A stretch of DNA of 64,000 nucleotides, from assembly GCF_000972865.1 (NCBI RefSeq), contig NZ_CP011144.1, forward strand, positions 2,294,001 through 2,358,000, read 5' to 3'. The position numbers were made by a program, and so were the translations under genes. This stretch comes from Pseudoxanthomonas suwonensis (GTDB lineage Bacteria > Pseudomonadota > Gammaproteobacteria > Xanthomonadales > Xanthomonadaceae). Within the stretch, counting starts at the first letter, position 1. Each line of letters starts with the position of its first letter. Shown piece after piece: positions 28,734 to 38,438 of this stretch. The notes beneath the pieces are model-generated. The model worked only from the letters and a program-made list of their open reading frames with translations. It was not told the origin of the DNA and searched no databases.

Positions 28734-30110
28734 TCAGTACGCCCAGGTGCGCACGCTGCCGTCGGTGTCGAAGCGCCGCACCTGGTGTTCGTCGAGCACG
28801 AACAGGGTGCGGTCGGGGCCGTAGCAGATGTTCTTCGAGGCGCGGAAGCTGGCGTGCGCGGCGGGGCCGTCGTAGGGCGCTTCGTCGTGGCCGGGGCGGT
28901 AATCGTCGAACGAGCCGGACCTGGCGAAGGACTGGCCGCTCAGGACCACCAGCCTTCCGCGGCTTTCGTCCAGCCGCATGATCTGGCGCCGCGCGTTGTC
29001 TTCGAGCAGGCGGGTGGCGACCACGATCCGGCCCTGGTCGTCCACGGTGAGCGCCCAGATCGTGTCGATGTTCTGGCCCACTGGGCTGCGCCCGGCCTTG
29101 AGCGTGTAGTAGACGCGGCGCGCCTGCCCGTCGGGGCGGATGCGCCAGAGGGTGATGCGCATGTCGTGCGTCGGATGCGCGGCGATCAGCCCGCCGCCGG
29201 CGACCAGCTCGCCGTGCACCGGGTCCCAGGCGATGTTGTCGACGTTGATGCGGTCTTCCGGCGCCTTTTCGCCGCAGGTGCCCTGGTCGTTGCCGACGAC
29301 GGTCGTGCGGCGGCCATCGGGCGCGATGCGCAGCAGTTCGCAGCGCTGCCTGTCGGACACCCAGACGTTGCCGGACGGGTCCAGCACCGGCATGCCGGGT
29401 CGGTCCATGACGCTGGCGACGGGCCGGGCGCGGCCGTCGGGCGTGACGCGCAGCACCGCCTCGCGCGAACTGACCAGCAGCGTACCGTCCGGTGCCAGGC
29501 TGAAATTCGGGCTCGGGAACACCGTGTGCCGGCTGCCGTCGGGGCGGGTGACCAGCGGAGTGATCGCGCCGTCGGGCGCGATCCGCCACCAGCCGGTGCC
29601 GGCGACGCCGCCTGCCACATCCAGCCCGCCCTCGCCGGCCAGCACCAGGCTGCCGTCGGCGGCGCATTGCAGCCCGTCCATGGTGCCGAAGAACGGCTTC
29701 TCCGGCGACAGGTACGGATTGACCGCGATCACCTGCTGCGGAGCGCCCTCGGCGGGGATGAACTTGCGTCCATGCCCAGGCTGCAGCCAGCGCAGCTGCG
29801 GGACGCCGCCGATGCGGGTGTCCGCGCGCGGCGCGTTCCAGGCGACGCCGACCGACTGCGCGGATGGCGTCGCCGTCGAAGCCGGTTTTTCGTTCGCCGC
29901 CTGTTGGGCGGGGCGCCTGGTCGCGTCCTCGGCGTTGCGCAGCGCTTCGTCCTTCAGCCGCTTGGCGGTGCGCTTGAACAGTGCATCGAGCTCTCCGGCA
30001 TCGGCCTGGCCGACGGGTGCGAGGCAGGCGGCAGCCGCCAGCAGCAGTGGCATGGCCAAGGCGTGGAACCGGCGGCGCGATCGGGCCTTGTCGGCGTGGA
30101 GGGTGGTCAT
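28734..30110 (-). CDS. secreted NHL/SMP-30-like beta-propeller protein with LFKRT N-terminal motif
   Basis: A 458-residue exported protein. A long signal peptide (hydrophobic core about 18-33, cleavage near ADA-GEL) is followed by LFKRTAKRLKDEALRNAED (44-62), which matches the PQQ-propeller protein in 11 of 19 positions. The rest is a propeller with NHL/SMP-30-type blades (FSLAPDGTLLVSSR, VLDPSGNVWVSDR, TVDDQGRIVVATR, CYGPDRTLFVLDE). It has 205 bases of non-coding DNA downstream and its own putative ECF promoter. No catalytic site can be assigned. Function unknown. Confidence 0.78.
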   Translation of the reverse strand: MTTLHADKARSRRRFHALAMPLLLAAAACLAPVGQADAGELDALFKRTAKRLKDEALRNAEDATRRPAQQAANEKPASTATPSAQSVGVAWNAPRADTRIGGVPQLRWLQPGHGRKFIPAEGAPQQVIAVNPYLSPEKPFFGTMDGLQCAADGSLVLAGEGGLDVAGGVAGTGWWRIAPDGAITPLVTRPDGSRHTVFPSPNFSLAPDGTLLVSSREAVLRVTPDGRARPVASVMDRPGMPVLDPSGNVWVSDRQRCELLRIAPDGRRTTVVGNDQGTCGEKAPEDRINVDNIAWDPVHGELVAGGGLIAAHPTHDMRITLWRIRPDGQARRVYYTLKAGRSPVGQNIDTIWALTVDDQGRIVVATRLLEDNARRQIMRLDESRGRLVVLSGQSFARSGSFDDYRPGHDEAPYDGPAAHASFRASKNICYGPDRTLFVLDEHQVRRFDTDGSVRTWAY

Positions 30111-30203
30111 GGCGTCGGTCTCGGAGGTGGCGCGGCGATCCCAGGGCTGGCGGCTTGCCCGATCGGCGGAGCGGGCCGCCCTGTCCGATGCCTGGTGTCC
30201 GGG

Positions 30204-30233
30204 ATATGCGTGGAATCGGGACGGGACAGGACA
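30204..30233 (-). promoter_or_regulatory. putative ECF promoter of the NHL-propeller gene
   Basis: On the minus strand TGTCCTGT at 30233-30226, 15 bases, CGCATAT at 30210-30204 (last base differs from the other three copies). The start codon is 93 bases away, so the leader would be longer than for the others. Confidence 0.65.
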
Positions 30234-30285
30234 GGCGAGTGCCGGCGACCTGCTTGCAGGCCGGCCCGGCTGTCCAGCAGCCGGG

Positions 30286-31959
30286 TCAATCGCAAGGCTC
30301 GGCCGGCGTCAGCGTGTAGTGTTCCGAATCGACCGCGCAGTGCTCGCCCCTGGCGTTGACGCAGCCCGGCCCGGTGCCGACCAGCGTGCCGCCGCTGTCA
30401 TCGGCGCTGACCGTGTAGGTGCCGTCGCCGTGCACGGCGAAGCCGCTCATGCGGCCCTCGTAGCGGTAGGAGCCGCCGGTGTCGCTGGAGGGCGTGAACG
30501 TCATCGTGACCCCGCTGCCGCTGATCGTGAACGCCTCCCCCAGGTCGCAGATCTTGCCGCTGCCGCGGAATTCGCCCGCCCCGCCCACTGCCGTGTACGC
30601 GCGCTTCTGTTTGGTGTCGAACTCGAGCGTGGCCCGGCCGACGCCGCGCTTGCTGCGCGCCTCGAAGGCGATGCTTGCGGACTCGTCCTTCTTCGCCGGC
30701 GCGGTGTAGCCGTATTGCGCGTCGGCGGGCACCTTCTCGCCCTCGCGGGCGAGGCTGTCGCCGCCGCTCAGCGCGGCGCGCACGCTGCCGCCGGTCTGCG
30801 CGCCGTCGGACTTCGCGCGCGGCCTGGCGGTGACCTGGAATCTGGTCGAGGGCCTGGCGCCCTTGCGCCTGGCCGGATCGCTGCCCACGTCCAGCCTGAC
30901 GCAGCGGCCGCTTTCCCAGGGCGCCTGCTTCATGCCGCGCAGCATGACCTCGGCCATCAATGTCTGGATCAGCTGCGCGCCCTGGACCAGCTTCTGGGTG
31001 CGTTCGACCTCGTCCATGCGGAAGATGCTGTAGCCGCTCTCGCCGCGGTTCTCGAAGGTCTCGCTGCCGCCGCGGGACCAGCCGGTCGTGAGCTGGACGT
31101 GCTGGCTCTCGTAGTTCTCGAAGCCGCCCATGTCGATGCGCATGCTCGACGACGAACCGTCCGGGCCGTCGATCAGGTTCGCGTCGTCGTCCAGCCAGCG
31201 CTCGTAGACGAAGTGCGAGCGCACGTAGCCGCCGGTGCCGGCCTTGCCCGACACCCTGACCGAGGAATCGATGTCCGATTCCACCTTCACCTTGCCCGAG
31301 GCGTCCGGGCAGGCATCCACCTTCATCTTGAGCTTGACCTTGCCGGTCAGGCCGTCGTCGACCTTGCCGTCGAACTCGAAGGCCTGGGTCAGGCTGCCGT
31401 CCTCGCCGACCCGCACCTCGAAGCTGCCGTCCTTGTCCTGCGTGCGCCCGAACCCGTTCTTGGCCGCTTCCGCCAGCTGCTCGTCGGACATCTCGCTGAC
31501 CACGCTGGAGATCATCCCGCCGGTCAGCAGGCCGCCGAAGCTGCCCAGTCCCAGGCCCAGGAAGCCGCTGCTCATGCCTTCGCCGGTGAACGCGGCCGGG
31601 ACCATCCTCGGCACCTGCGCCTGCGCGCCGCGAGCCTTGCGTTCGTAGTCCTCGGCCAGCGCCTGCAGGGCGGCGACCGTCTGCGCCTCGCCGCCGAGCG
31701 CCTGCTCGGCGCCGGCGGCGTGCAGCACCTTGTAGTGCAGCCAGTAGTCGAGCGGGCGCAGCGCCTGCAGCGACGGTTCCGAGCCTTCGGCCAGGAAACG
31801 TTCGACCTCGGCGCGGGTCGGGGTGAGGCCGGCCGGTTGCGTCGCCGCCTCCGAGCGCGCGGACGGCGCGTCGGCCGGCTTCGAACAGGCCGCCAGCGCC
31901 AGCGCGGAGGCGAGCAGCAGGAGACGGCGGGCGGCGACCAGGCTCATGACGGGATTCAC
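30286..31959 (-). CDS. lipoprotein of unknown function, 557 residues
   Basis: A lipobox is visible (LALAACSKP, Cys at about 25). The mature protein starts with a charged helical part (PTRAEVERFLAEGSEPSLQ), then a Gly-rich stretch (GFLGLGLGSFGGLLTGG), followed by a long beta-rich, acidic region with Ser/Gly-rich strands. Its C-terminal part (about the last 120 residues) looks like a small beta-barrel with GDGTYTVSADDSGGTLVG and ends in TLTPAEPCD, like the lipoprotein at 27137-28528. Not recognised. Its ATG overlaps the stop of the upstream gene by 4 bases, so the two are translationally coupled. Confidence 0.75.
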   Translation of the reverse strand: MNPVMSLVAARRLLLLASALALAACSKPADAPSARSEAATQPAGLTPTRAEVERFLAEGSEPSLQALRPLDYWLHYKVLHAAGAEQALGGEAQTVAALQALAEDYERKARGAQAQVPRMVPAAFTGEGMSSGFLGLGLGSFGGLLTGGMISSVVSEMSDEQLAEAAKNGFGRTQDKDGSFEVRVGEDGSLTQAFEFDGKVDDGLTGKVKLKMKVDACPDASGKVKVESDIDSSVRVSGKAGTGGYVRSHFVYERWLDDDANLIDGPDGSSSSMRIDMGGFENYESQHVQLTTGWSRGGSETFENRGESGYSIFRMDEVERTQKLVQGAQLIQTLMAEVMLRGMKQAPWESGRCVRLDVGSDPARRKGARPSTRFQVTARPRAKSDGAQTGGSVRAALSGGDSLAREGEKVPADAQYGYTAPAKKDESASIAFEARSKRGVGRATLEFDTKQKRAYTAVGGAGEFRGSGKICDLGEAFTISGSGVTMTFTPSSDTGGSYRYEGRMSGFAVHGDGTYTVSADDSGGTLVGTGPGCVNARGEHCAVDSEHYTLTPAEPCD

Positions 31960-33212
31960 AGGTTGCGCAGCAGGCCCTTAAGCAGCTTCTTGCCGGTGCC
32001 CTCCTCAGGCTTCTGCTGCGGTTGCGGCCTGGCCTGCGACGGATCGCCCGCATCCATGCCGTCGATCCCGCCCAGGTCCATGCCCAGCAGCGCGCCGGCG
32101 GTGGACTTGGTGCGCACGCGCACGTTCCACTCCGGGTTCCACGGCAGCTTCGGGTCGGCCGGCTTCGGCGGCCAGGCGATGTTCGTCTCCGGACCGTAGG
32201 CGATCATGCTCAGCAGCGGGGCCGAGGCGTCGCCGCCGGGGTTGGCGAAGATGCCCTTCGGGACCGCGCAGGAGGTGGCGGACGGCGGCAGCAGCACCTT
32301 CTCCTTGAGCCAGCGGTCGACCTGGCCGCCGGTGAGGAAGTCAATCACGCCCTGGCCGGCGTCGGGCACCTCGGCGCTGCTCCAGAGCACGATGGTCTTG
32401 TCCTGCAGGCTGAGCGCGTGCAGGAAGTAGGCCTGGGCGCGGTCCACCGGCTGCCAGGCCAGGGTCACGCCGCTGGCGGGCTCGCCGGATTGGGTCAGGG
32501 CGATCTTCGGCATGAAGTCGGCCGACGGCTGCAGCTCGAACTGCAGCGACTCGGGCACGCCGGGGCCGGTGATGCGGTGCGCGCCGGCCAGCGAGGCGTT
32601 GGCCGGGGCCCGCTTGGGCGCCTTCGGGTTGGGCCACAGCACGTAGGACGGATCGGGGCGAATGCCGCGCTCGGGCGCGTAGCGGCCCTGCATCGGATCG
32701 CCGCTGACCTCAAACCTGCCGTCCTTGGCGCGCATGCGCAGTTCGCGCGGCTGGCCGGCGCGCACCTCGCCGCCGCAGCCCCAGTAAAGCTTGATATGGA
32801 TCTCGGCGTCGGGCATGTCGAGGGTGCCGCCCTGCTCGAGCGTGTGCACGACGGCCGGCGGCGGCAGCAGTGGCAGCGACGGTCCCAGGCCCAGCCCAGC
32901 CGGCACCTGCTGTTCGGCCGCCTGTCCCGGCGCGGGCCGGTTGAGCATGGCGACGTCGAAGAACTTGCCGGGCAGCGCCGGGCGCCGCGCGTCGGGATAG
33001 CCGAGCACTTCGCCCTTGCCGCCGCCCATCATCCGCGCGGCCATGCCGCCCAGGCCGCCGATCGCGCCCATGTCGGGCATGCCGGCCATGTGGTGGGTGG
33101 AGACGTCGATCCAGACCTGGGTCGGCGGGCCGGGCGGCGCGCTGCCGGCGGGCAGGGCGACCAGCAGGGCGGCGGCGAGGGCGAGCGGAAGGGTGCGGCG
33201 GCGGGTGTCCAT
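31956..33212 (-). CDS. secreted Met-rich protein of unknown function, 418 residues
   Basis: A Sec signal peptide (cleavage near GSA-PPG) is followed by a Met/Gly/His-rich segment (THHMAGMPDMGAIGGLGG, then MMGGGKG) that could bind metal, a Pro-rich linker, and a beta-rich region with a fibronectin-III-like strand pair (SGVTLAWQPVDRAQAYFLHA). The C-terminus is Pro/Gln-rich and ends in a basic amphipathic tail (GKKLLKGLLRNL). I do not recognise the family. It is the first gene of the unit with the 557-residue lipoprotein and has a putative ECF promoter close upstream. Confidence 0.75.
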   Translation of the reverse strand: MDTRRRTLPLALAAALLVALPAGSAPPGPPTQVWIDVSTHHMAGMPDMGAIGGLGGMAARMMGGGKGEVLGYPDARRPALPGKFFDVAMLNRPAPGQAAEQQVPAGLGLGPSLPLLPPPAVVHTLEQGGTLDMPDAEIHIKLYWGCGGEVRAGQPRELRMRAKDGRFEVSGDPMQGRYAPERGIRPDPSYVLWPNPKAPKRAPANASLAGAHRITGPGVPESLQFELQPSADFMPKIALTQSGEPASGVTLAWQPVDRAQAYFLHALSLQDKTIVLWSSAEVPDAGQGVIDFLTGGQVDRWLKEKVLLPPSATSCAVPKGIFANPGGDASAPLLSMIAYGPETNIAWPPKPADPKLPWNPEWNVRVRTKSTAGALLGMDLGGIDGMDAGDPSQARPQPQQKPEEGTGKKLLKGLLRNL

Positions 33213-33239
33213 GGCGGGAGCCTCGGGTGCGTGTCGGAG

Positions 33240-33269
33240 GTATGCGCGGAAAGTGGCGCCTACAGGACA
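33240..33269 (-). promoter_or_regulatory. putative ECF promoter of the Met-rich protein/lipoprotein unit
   Basis: On the minus strand TGTCCTGT at 33269-33262, 15 bases, CGCATAC at 33246-33240, then 27 bases to the ATG at 33212. It is the fourth copy of the motif in the window. Confidence 0.7.
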
Positions 33270-33315
33270 CGCAGTGAGGATCGCCCTGGGGACAAGGGGG
33301 GGGGCGGCGTCCGGC

Positions 33316-34530
33316 TCAGGACGCCCAGAGTTTTACCAGCTCGCGGAAGCCCCACTGCGCGGGCGACTCGATGCCGACGATGCGTTCGTCGCAGCCGGGC
33401 GCGGACAGGTCCAGGTCGCGCTGCAGGATCTGGGTGCGCGAGCGGGCCGAGAAGAACACCCGCACCAGCGGCGCGGACAGCGCCTCGGGGCGCTGCTCCA
33501 GCACCACCGCCAACCGTTCGCTGGACAGCCGCACCAGCGTGCCGATCGGGTAGATGCCCACGCTGGCGATGAACGCCTTGAGCACCGCCGGGTCGAAGTG
33601 TCCGCGCCACGAGGCCATCTTCCGCAGCGATTCGCCGGGGTCCCAGCCTTCCTTGTACGGCCGGTTGGAAGTGATCGCGTCGTACACGTCGCAGACTGCA
33701 CTCATCCGGGTCAGCAGCGGCGTGGACTCGGCCGGCAATTGCGCCGGATAGCCGCCGCCGTCGTACTTCTCGTGGTGGTGGCGGACCATGTGCAGCACGG
33801 TGGCGTTCTCCAGGCCGCTGTCGCGCAGCAGGCGCTCGCCTTCCTCCGGATGGGTGCGCATGACCGCGAACTCGTCCTCGGTCAGGCGCCCGGGCTTGTT
33901 GAGGATCTCCAGCGGCATGCAGGCCTTGCCCATGTCGTGCAGCAGGCCGCCCATCGCCGCCTCGCGGCAGCGGTCGTCGTCCAGGCCGAGCTGGCGCGCC
34001 AGCCCGACCATCAGCGCGCTGACCGCCACCGAGTGCAGGTAGGTGTAGTCGTCGGCGGTCTTGAGCCGGGCGATGCTGATCAGCGCGCCGGGATGGCGGT
34101 CGACCGAGGCGGTGATCTCCTCGGCCAGCGGCATCATCGCCCCGGGATCGATCATGCGGCCCATCCGCACCTCGCGGAACATGGCTTCCACCGCGTCGCG
34201 CCCGGCCTGGCAGATGTTGCGCGCCCGGGTCAGCTCCGAGGCCAGGTCGGGCCTGGCCGCGACCGCGGGGCGCGGCGGGGCATCGGCTGTGACGGTGTCG
34301 ACGACCGGCGCGGTGTCGGTGGCGACTGCGGTATCCGTGGCGTCCGCCACGTCCTCACCACGGCTGGCGTCGATGTCCACCGTCTCCACCTCGCTTTCGC
34401 GCAGGCGGTCGATGTCGCGGTCGCTGGCGACGAACGACGAGCGCCAGAACGGGTGTTTCAGCCACGGGCCGTTCAACCGCTGGACATGCATCCCCGGCCG
34501 CAACTGGTCGACATGGATCGTCTTGAGCAT
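33316..34530 (-). CDS. HD-GYP domain protein (cyclic di-GMP phosphodiesterase family) with DUF3391
   Basis: A 404-residue protein. The N-terminal part (MLKTIHVDQLRPGMHVQRL) is a DUF3391 domain, common before HD-GYP domains. The HD-GYP domain runs from about residue 150 to 320, with the metal-binding HDMGK motif and the signature HHEKYDGGGYP, both intact. Such proteins hydrolyse cyclic di-GMP and so lower biofilm and adhesion signals. No receiver or membrane segment is present, so the regulation is not evident. It lies next to the secreted-protein cluster but on a separate unit, divergent from frmR by 156 bases. Confidence 0.92.
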   Translation of the reverse strand: MLKTIHVDQLRPGMHVQRLNGPWLKHPFWRSSFVASDRDIDRLRESEVETVDIDASRGEDVADATDTAVATDTAPVVDTVTADAPPRPAVAARPDLASELTRARNICQAGRDAVEAMFREVRMGRMIDPGAMMPLAEEITASVDRHPGALISIARLKTADDYTYLHSVAVSALMVGLARQLGLDDDRCREAAMGGLLHDMGKACMPLEILNKPGRLTEDEFAVMRTHPEEGERLLRDSGLENATVLHMVRHHHEKYDGGGYPAQLPAESTPLLTRMSAVCDVYDAITSNRPYKEGWDPGESLRKMASWRGHFDPAVLKAFIASVGIYPIGTLVRLSSERLAVVLEQRPEALSAPLVRVFFSARSRTQILQRDLDLSAPGCDERIVGIESPAQWGFRELVKLWAS

Positions 34531-34654
34531 CGTCTTCCGGATTTCCGTTCCGCGTTCCACCGGGGATTCCGCGGAACATGCCTGCGCCACCGGTATCGGC
34601 CGCGCGGGCAGAGACTTGAAAAGGTCTGGCCTGGCTGTCATGTGCCAAGGTTGA

Positions 34655-34669
34655 TACTGTACCCCAGTA
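34655..34669. promoter_or_regulatory. putative FrmR operator
   Basis: A perfect inverted repeat TACTG-TACCC-CAGTA with a C-tract in the centre lies 18 bases upstream of frmR. Inverted repeats around a C/G tract are typical of operators for CsoR/RcnR/FrmR-family repressors. Binding here would block expression of the whole frm operon. Confidence 0.65.
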
Positions 34670-34686
34670 CTGGATAAGGCCCAGCC

Positions 34687-34962
34687 ATGCCGCACAGTCC
34701 CCACGAGAAGAAGCGCGTGCTGGCCCGGGTCCGCCGGATCCGGGGCCAGTCCGAGGCGCTGGAGCGCGCGCTGGAGGCCGGCGCCGACTGCGGCGCGGTG
34801 CTGCAGCAGATCGCGGCGATCCGCGGCGCAGTCAACGGCCTGATGTCGGAGGTGATGGAAGCCCACATCCGCGAGGAGTTCGGCCAGCCGGCCACGTCCG
34901 ATGCCCAGCGCAAGGCCCGGGTCGAGGAGATGACCGGGCTGGTGCGCTCGTACCTCAAGTAG
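34687..34962 (+). CDS. frmR: formaldehyde-responsive repressor FrmR (CsoR family)
   Basis: A 91-residue all-helical repressor. Pro2, Cys35 and His60 are all present; in E. coli FrmR, Pro2 and Cys35 are cross-linked by formaldehyde to release DNA. This pattern, with frmA next, favours a formaldehyde sensor over a copper or nickel sensor of the same family. An inverted repeat just upstream is the likely operator, so it would control itself and the downstream genes. Confidence 0.92.
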   Translation: MPHSPHEKKRVLARVRRIRGQSEALERALEAGADCGAVLQQIAAIRGAVNGLMSEVMEAHIREEFGQPATSDAQRKARVEEMTGLVRSYLK

Positions 34963-36129
<1,167 letters not shown>

Positions 36130-36134
36130 GCAGC

Positions 36135-36677
36135 ATGCGCGCGGTGCAACTGCAGGCGCACGATCCGGCCTGGGCGGACGAGGCCCGGGCCGAGGCGTTG
36201 GCGTTGGCCGGGGTGCTCGACGACGGGCTGCTGGCCGTGCACCACATCGGCTCCACCGCGATCCCCGGCCTGCCGGCCAAGCCGGTGATCGACCTGCTGG
36301 CCGTGGCCCGCACGCTGGCGGTGTTCGACCGGCGACGCGGCGGCCTGGAAGCGCTGGGTTACCGCTGGCGTGGTGAGAACGGCCTGCCCGGACGCCGCTA
36401 TCTGACCCGGGAGGATCCGGGAAGCGGACGCCGCCGCGTGCAGCTGCACGGCTATGCCGAGGGTGCGGCGGACATCGTCCGCCACCTGGCCTTCCGCGAC
36501 TTCCTGCGCTCCGATCCCCGCGCCGCATCCGACTACGCGCGGGAAAAGCTGCGTTGCCAGTCGCTGCATCCCGACGACACCGGCGCCTACAGCGACTGCA
36601 AGGCCGACTGGATCCGTCGTACCGAATCGATCGCGCTGGCGGCCATGACCATGGCCGCCGCCAGCCAGACAGGATGA
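36135..36677 (+). CDS. GrpB/UPF0157 nucleotidyltransferase-like protein
   Basis: A 180-residue protein with [21 protein letters not shown], the signature of the GrpB (UPF0157) family, a branch of the nucleotidyltransferase fold; a conserved Arg/His region follows ([15 protein letters not shown]). The function of the family is poorly known. It begins 5 bases after frmA and overlaps fghA by 4 bases, so it is translated as part of the formaldehyde operon. This is not the usual frmRA-fghA content. Confidence 0.85.
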   Translation: MRAVQLQAHDPAWADEARAEALALAGVLDDGLLAVHHIGSTAIPGLPAKPVIDLLAVARTLAVFDRRRGGLEALGYRWRGENGLPGRRYLTREDPGSGRRRVQLHGYAEGAADIVRHLAFRDFLRSDPRAASDYAREKLRCQSLHPDDTGAYSDCKADWIRRTESIALAAMTMAAASQTG

Positions 36678-37573
36678 TGCCCATGCAACGGATCGAACAC
36701 CGCGCCTGCTCCGGCGGCTGGCAGGACGTATACCGGCACGACTCGAAGGTGCTGGACTGCGCGATGAATTTCGCCGTGTACCTGCCGCCGCAGGCGCAGG
36801 AACGACGCCTGCCGGTGCTGTATTGGCTGTCCGGGCTGACCTGCAGCGAGCAGAACTTCATCACCAAGGCCGGCGCGCAGCGCTACGCGGCCGAGCACGG
36901 GGTGGTGATCGTCGCCCCGGACACCAGTCCGCGCGGCGACGGCGTGGCCGACGCCGACGGCTACGACCTGGGCAAGGGCGCCGGCTTCTACCTCAACGCC
37001 ACCCGCGAGCCCTGGGCGGCGCACTACCGCATGTACGACTACGTGGTCGAGGAGCTGCCGGCGCTGGTCGAGGCGGACTTCCCGGTCACCGATGCGCGCG
37101 CGGTCAGCGGGCACTCGATGGGCGGGCACGGGGCGCTGGTGGTGGCCCTGCGCAACCCGGGCCGCTACCGCAGCGTGTCGGCGTTCTCGCCGATCGTGGC
37201 GCCGTCGAAGGTGCCGTGGGGCGAGAAGGCGTTCTCCGCCTACCTAGGCGATGACCGCGAGGCGTGGAAGGCCTGGGACGCCAGCGAACTGGTGAAGACG
37301 GCGCAGGAGAAGCTGCCGCTGCTGGTCGACCAGGGCGGCGACGACGAATTCCTGGACGCCCAGTTGCGTCCGCAGCTGCTGCAGGCCGCGGCGGTCGCTG
37401 CCGGCCATCCGCTGCAGCTGCGCATGCGGCCCGGCTACGACCACAGCTACTACTTCATCGCCAGCTTCATCGGCGAGCACATCGCCCACCATGCCGCGGC
37501 GTTGCACGGCGAGGCGAAGGTGCACGCGGGCGTGGCGCACGGGCGCCACGACGGCTGCAGCGGCGGGCATTGA
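36674..37573 (+). CDS. fghA: S-formylglutathione hydrolase
   Basis: A 299-residue esterase-D-type alpha/beta hydrolase that splits S-formylglutathione to formate and glutathione, completing formaldehyde detoxification. The nucleophile elbow is SGHSMGGHG with Ser at about residue 148, and the catalytic His lies in GYDHSYYFI. The motif [16 protein letters not shown] at about 50 is typical. The C-terminal tail ([18 protein letters not shown]) extends some 15 residues beyond the usual end and is His-rich. Possible starts lie at 36674, 36677 and 36683. It is coupled to grpB by a 4-base overlap. Confidence 0.95.
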   Translation: MMPMQRIEHRACSGGWQDVYRHDSKVLDCAMNFAVYLPPQAQERRLPVLYWLSGLTCSEQNFITKAGAQRYAAEHGVVIVAPDTSPRGDGVADADGYDLGKGAGFYLNATREPWAAHYRMYDYVVEELPALVEADFPVTDARAVSGHSMGGHGALVVALRNPGRYRSVSAFSPIVAPSKVPWGEKAFSAYLGDDREAWKAWDASELVKTAQEKLPLLVDQGGDDEFLDAQLRPQLLQAAAVAAGHPLQLRMRPGYDHSYYFIASFIGEHIAHHAAALHGEAKVHAGVAHGRHDGCSGGH

Positions 37574-37639
37574 GTGCGCGATGGTGCCCGGCAAGGGGCG
37601 TTCCGCCGCGCGCTGCAGGCGGCGGTTCGGCGCTTTCCG

Positions 37640-37736
37640 TGTATGAGCCGGGTTCAGCCGGCGACACGGGCGTCGGGAATATGAGGGAGTCGCCTGTGCC
37701 GACGTGGCGTGTCGCCGGCTGAACCCGGCTCCTACA
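37640..37736. repeat. single REP-like unit
   Basis: One unit with matching arms on both sides (GAGCCGGGTTCAGCCGGCGAC and its inverse), so it can fold into one long hairpin. The left end reads GTATGAGC instead of GTAGGAGC. It sits between convergent fghA and the Dph6-like gene. Confidence 0.85.
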
Positions 37737-37756
37737 CAGAATCGGGGCGCGGGTGG

Positions 37757-38437
37757 TTACCGCGAAGCGAGGCTGAAGTCGGTATAGGCGAAGCGGTCAT
37801 CGCGCAGCACGGTGTCGCCGCGGCGCAGTTCCAGCGGCGCGGCGAACATCGGCCCGGCCCACACGCAGGTGTGGAATTCGCCGTTCTCGCCGCAGGGATC
37901 CGCGCCGGCCGGCAGTGCCTGCAACAGCGCGGCGTCGAAAGCGCGGCCGGCGAAGCCCTGGTCCAACTGCCGGGTGTCCACGCAGCACAGGTGCGCGCGC
38001 AGGCCGCCGGCCTGCATTTCCCGCGCCAGCGCCGCGGTGTCGGCGCCGAACAGCGGAGTGAGCAGTTCCCACCCGGCCGCCGCCAGGCGCTGCTCGCGCC
38101 AGGTGCGGATGTCGGCCAGGAACAGGTCGCCGAAGGCGGCGGTGCGCAGGCCGGGCCAGCGTTGCGCGGCTTCGGCCAGCGCCTGTGACATGGCCGCGTC
38201 GTAGGCGGCGTTGTCGCAGAGCGCGGGGATGTCCGCTTGCAGCAGCGGCAGCCCTGCCGCGGCTGCCTGCGCACGCAGCACGTCCACGCGCACGCCCTGC
38301 ATCGAGGCGCGCGCGTACTCGCGCGTCACCGTCGACAGCAGCGCGACGACTTCGAGGTCGTCGCGTTGGCGCAGCGCGTGCAACGTCCAGGCCGCGTCCT
38401 TGCCGCCGGACCAGGCCAGCAGTACCGGCGTGGTCAT
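37757..38437 (-). CDS. Dph6-like ATP-pyrophosphatase (adenine nucleotide alpha-hydrolase)
   Basis: A 226-residue protein with the PP-loop SGGKDAAW at about 10-17, followed by VALLSTVTREYARASMQGV, as in the DUF71/Dph6 family of ATP-dependent amide-forming enzymes. The conserved ENGEFHTCVWAGP near the C-terminus is also typical. Bacteria make no diphthamide, so the bacterial substrate is unknown. The gene starts one base after the stop of the upstream small gene, suggesting an operon. Confidence 0.85.
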   Translation of the reverse strand: MTTPVLLAWSGGKDAAWTLHALRQRDDLEVVALLSTVTREYARASMQGVRVDVLRAQAAAAGLPLLQADIPALCDNAAYDAAMSQALAEAAQRWPGLRTAAFGDLFLADIRTWREQRLAAAGWELLTPLFGADTAALAREMQAGGLRAHLCCVDTRQLDQGFAGRAFDAALLQALPAGADPCGENGEFHTCVWAGPMFAAPLELRRGDTVLRDDRFAYTDFSLASR

Positions 38438-38438
38438 C

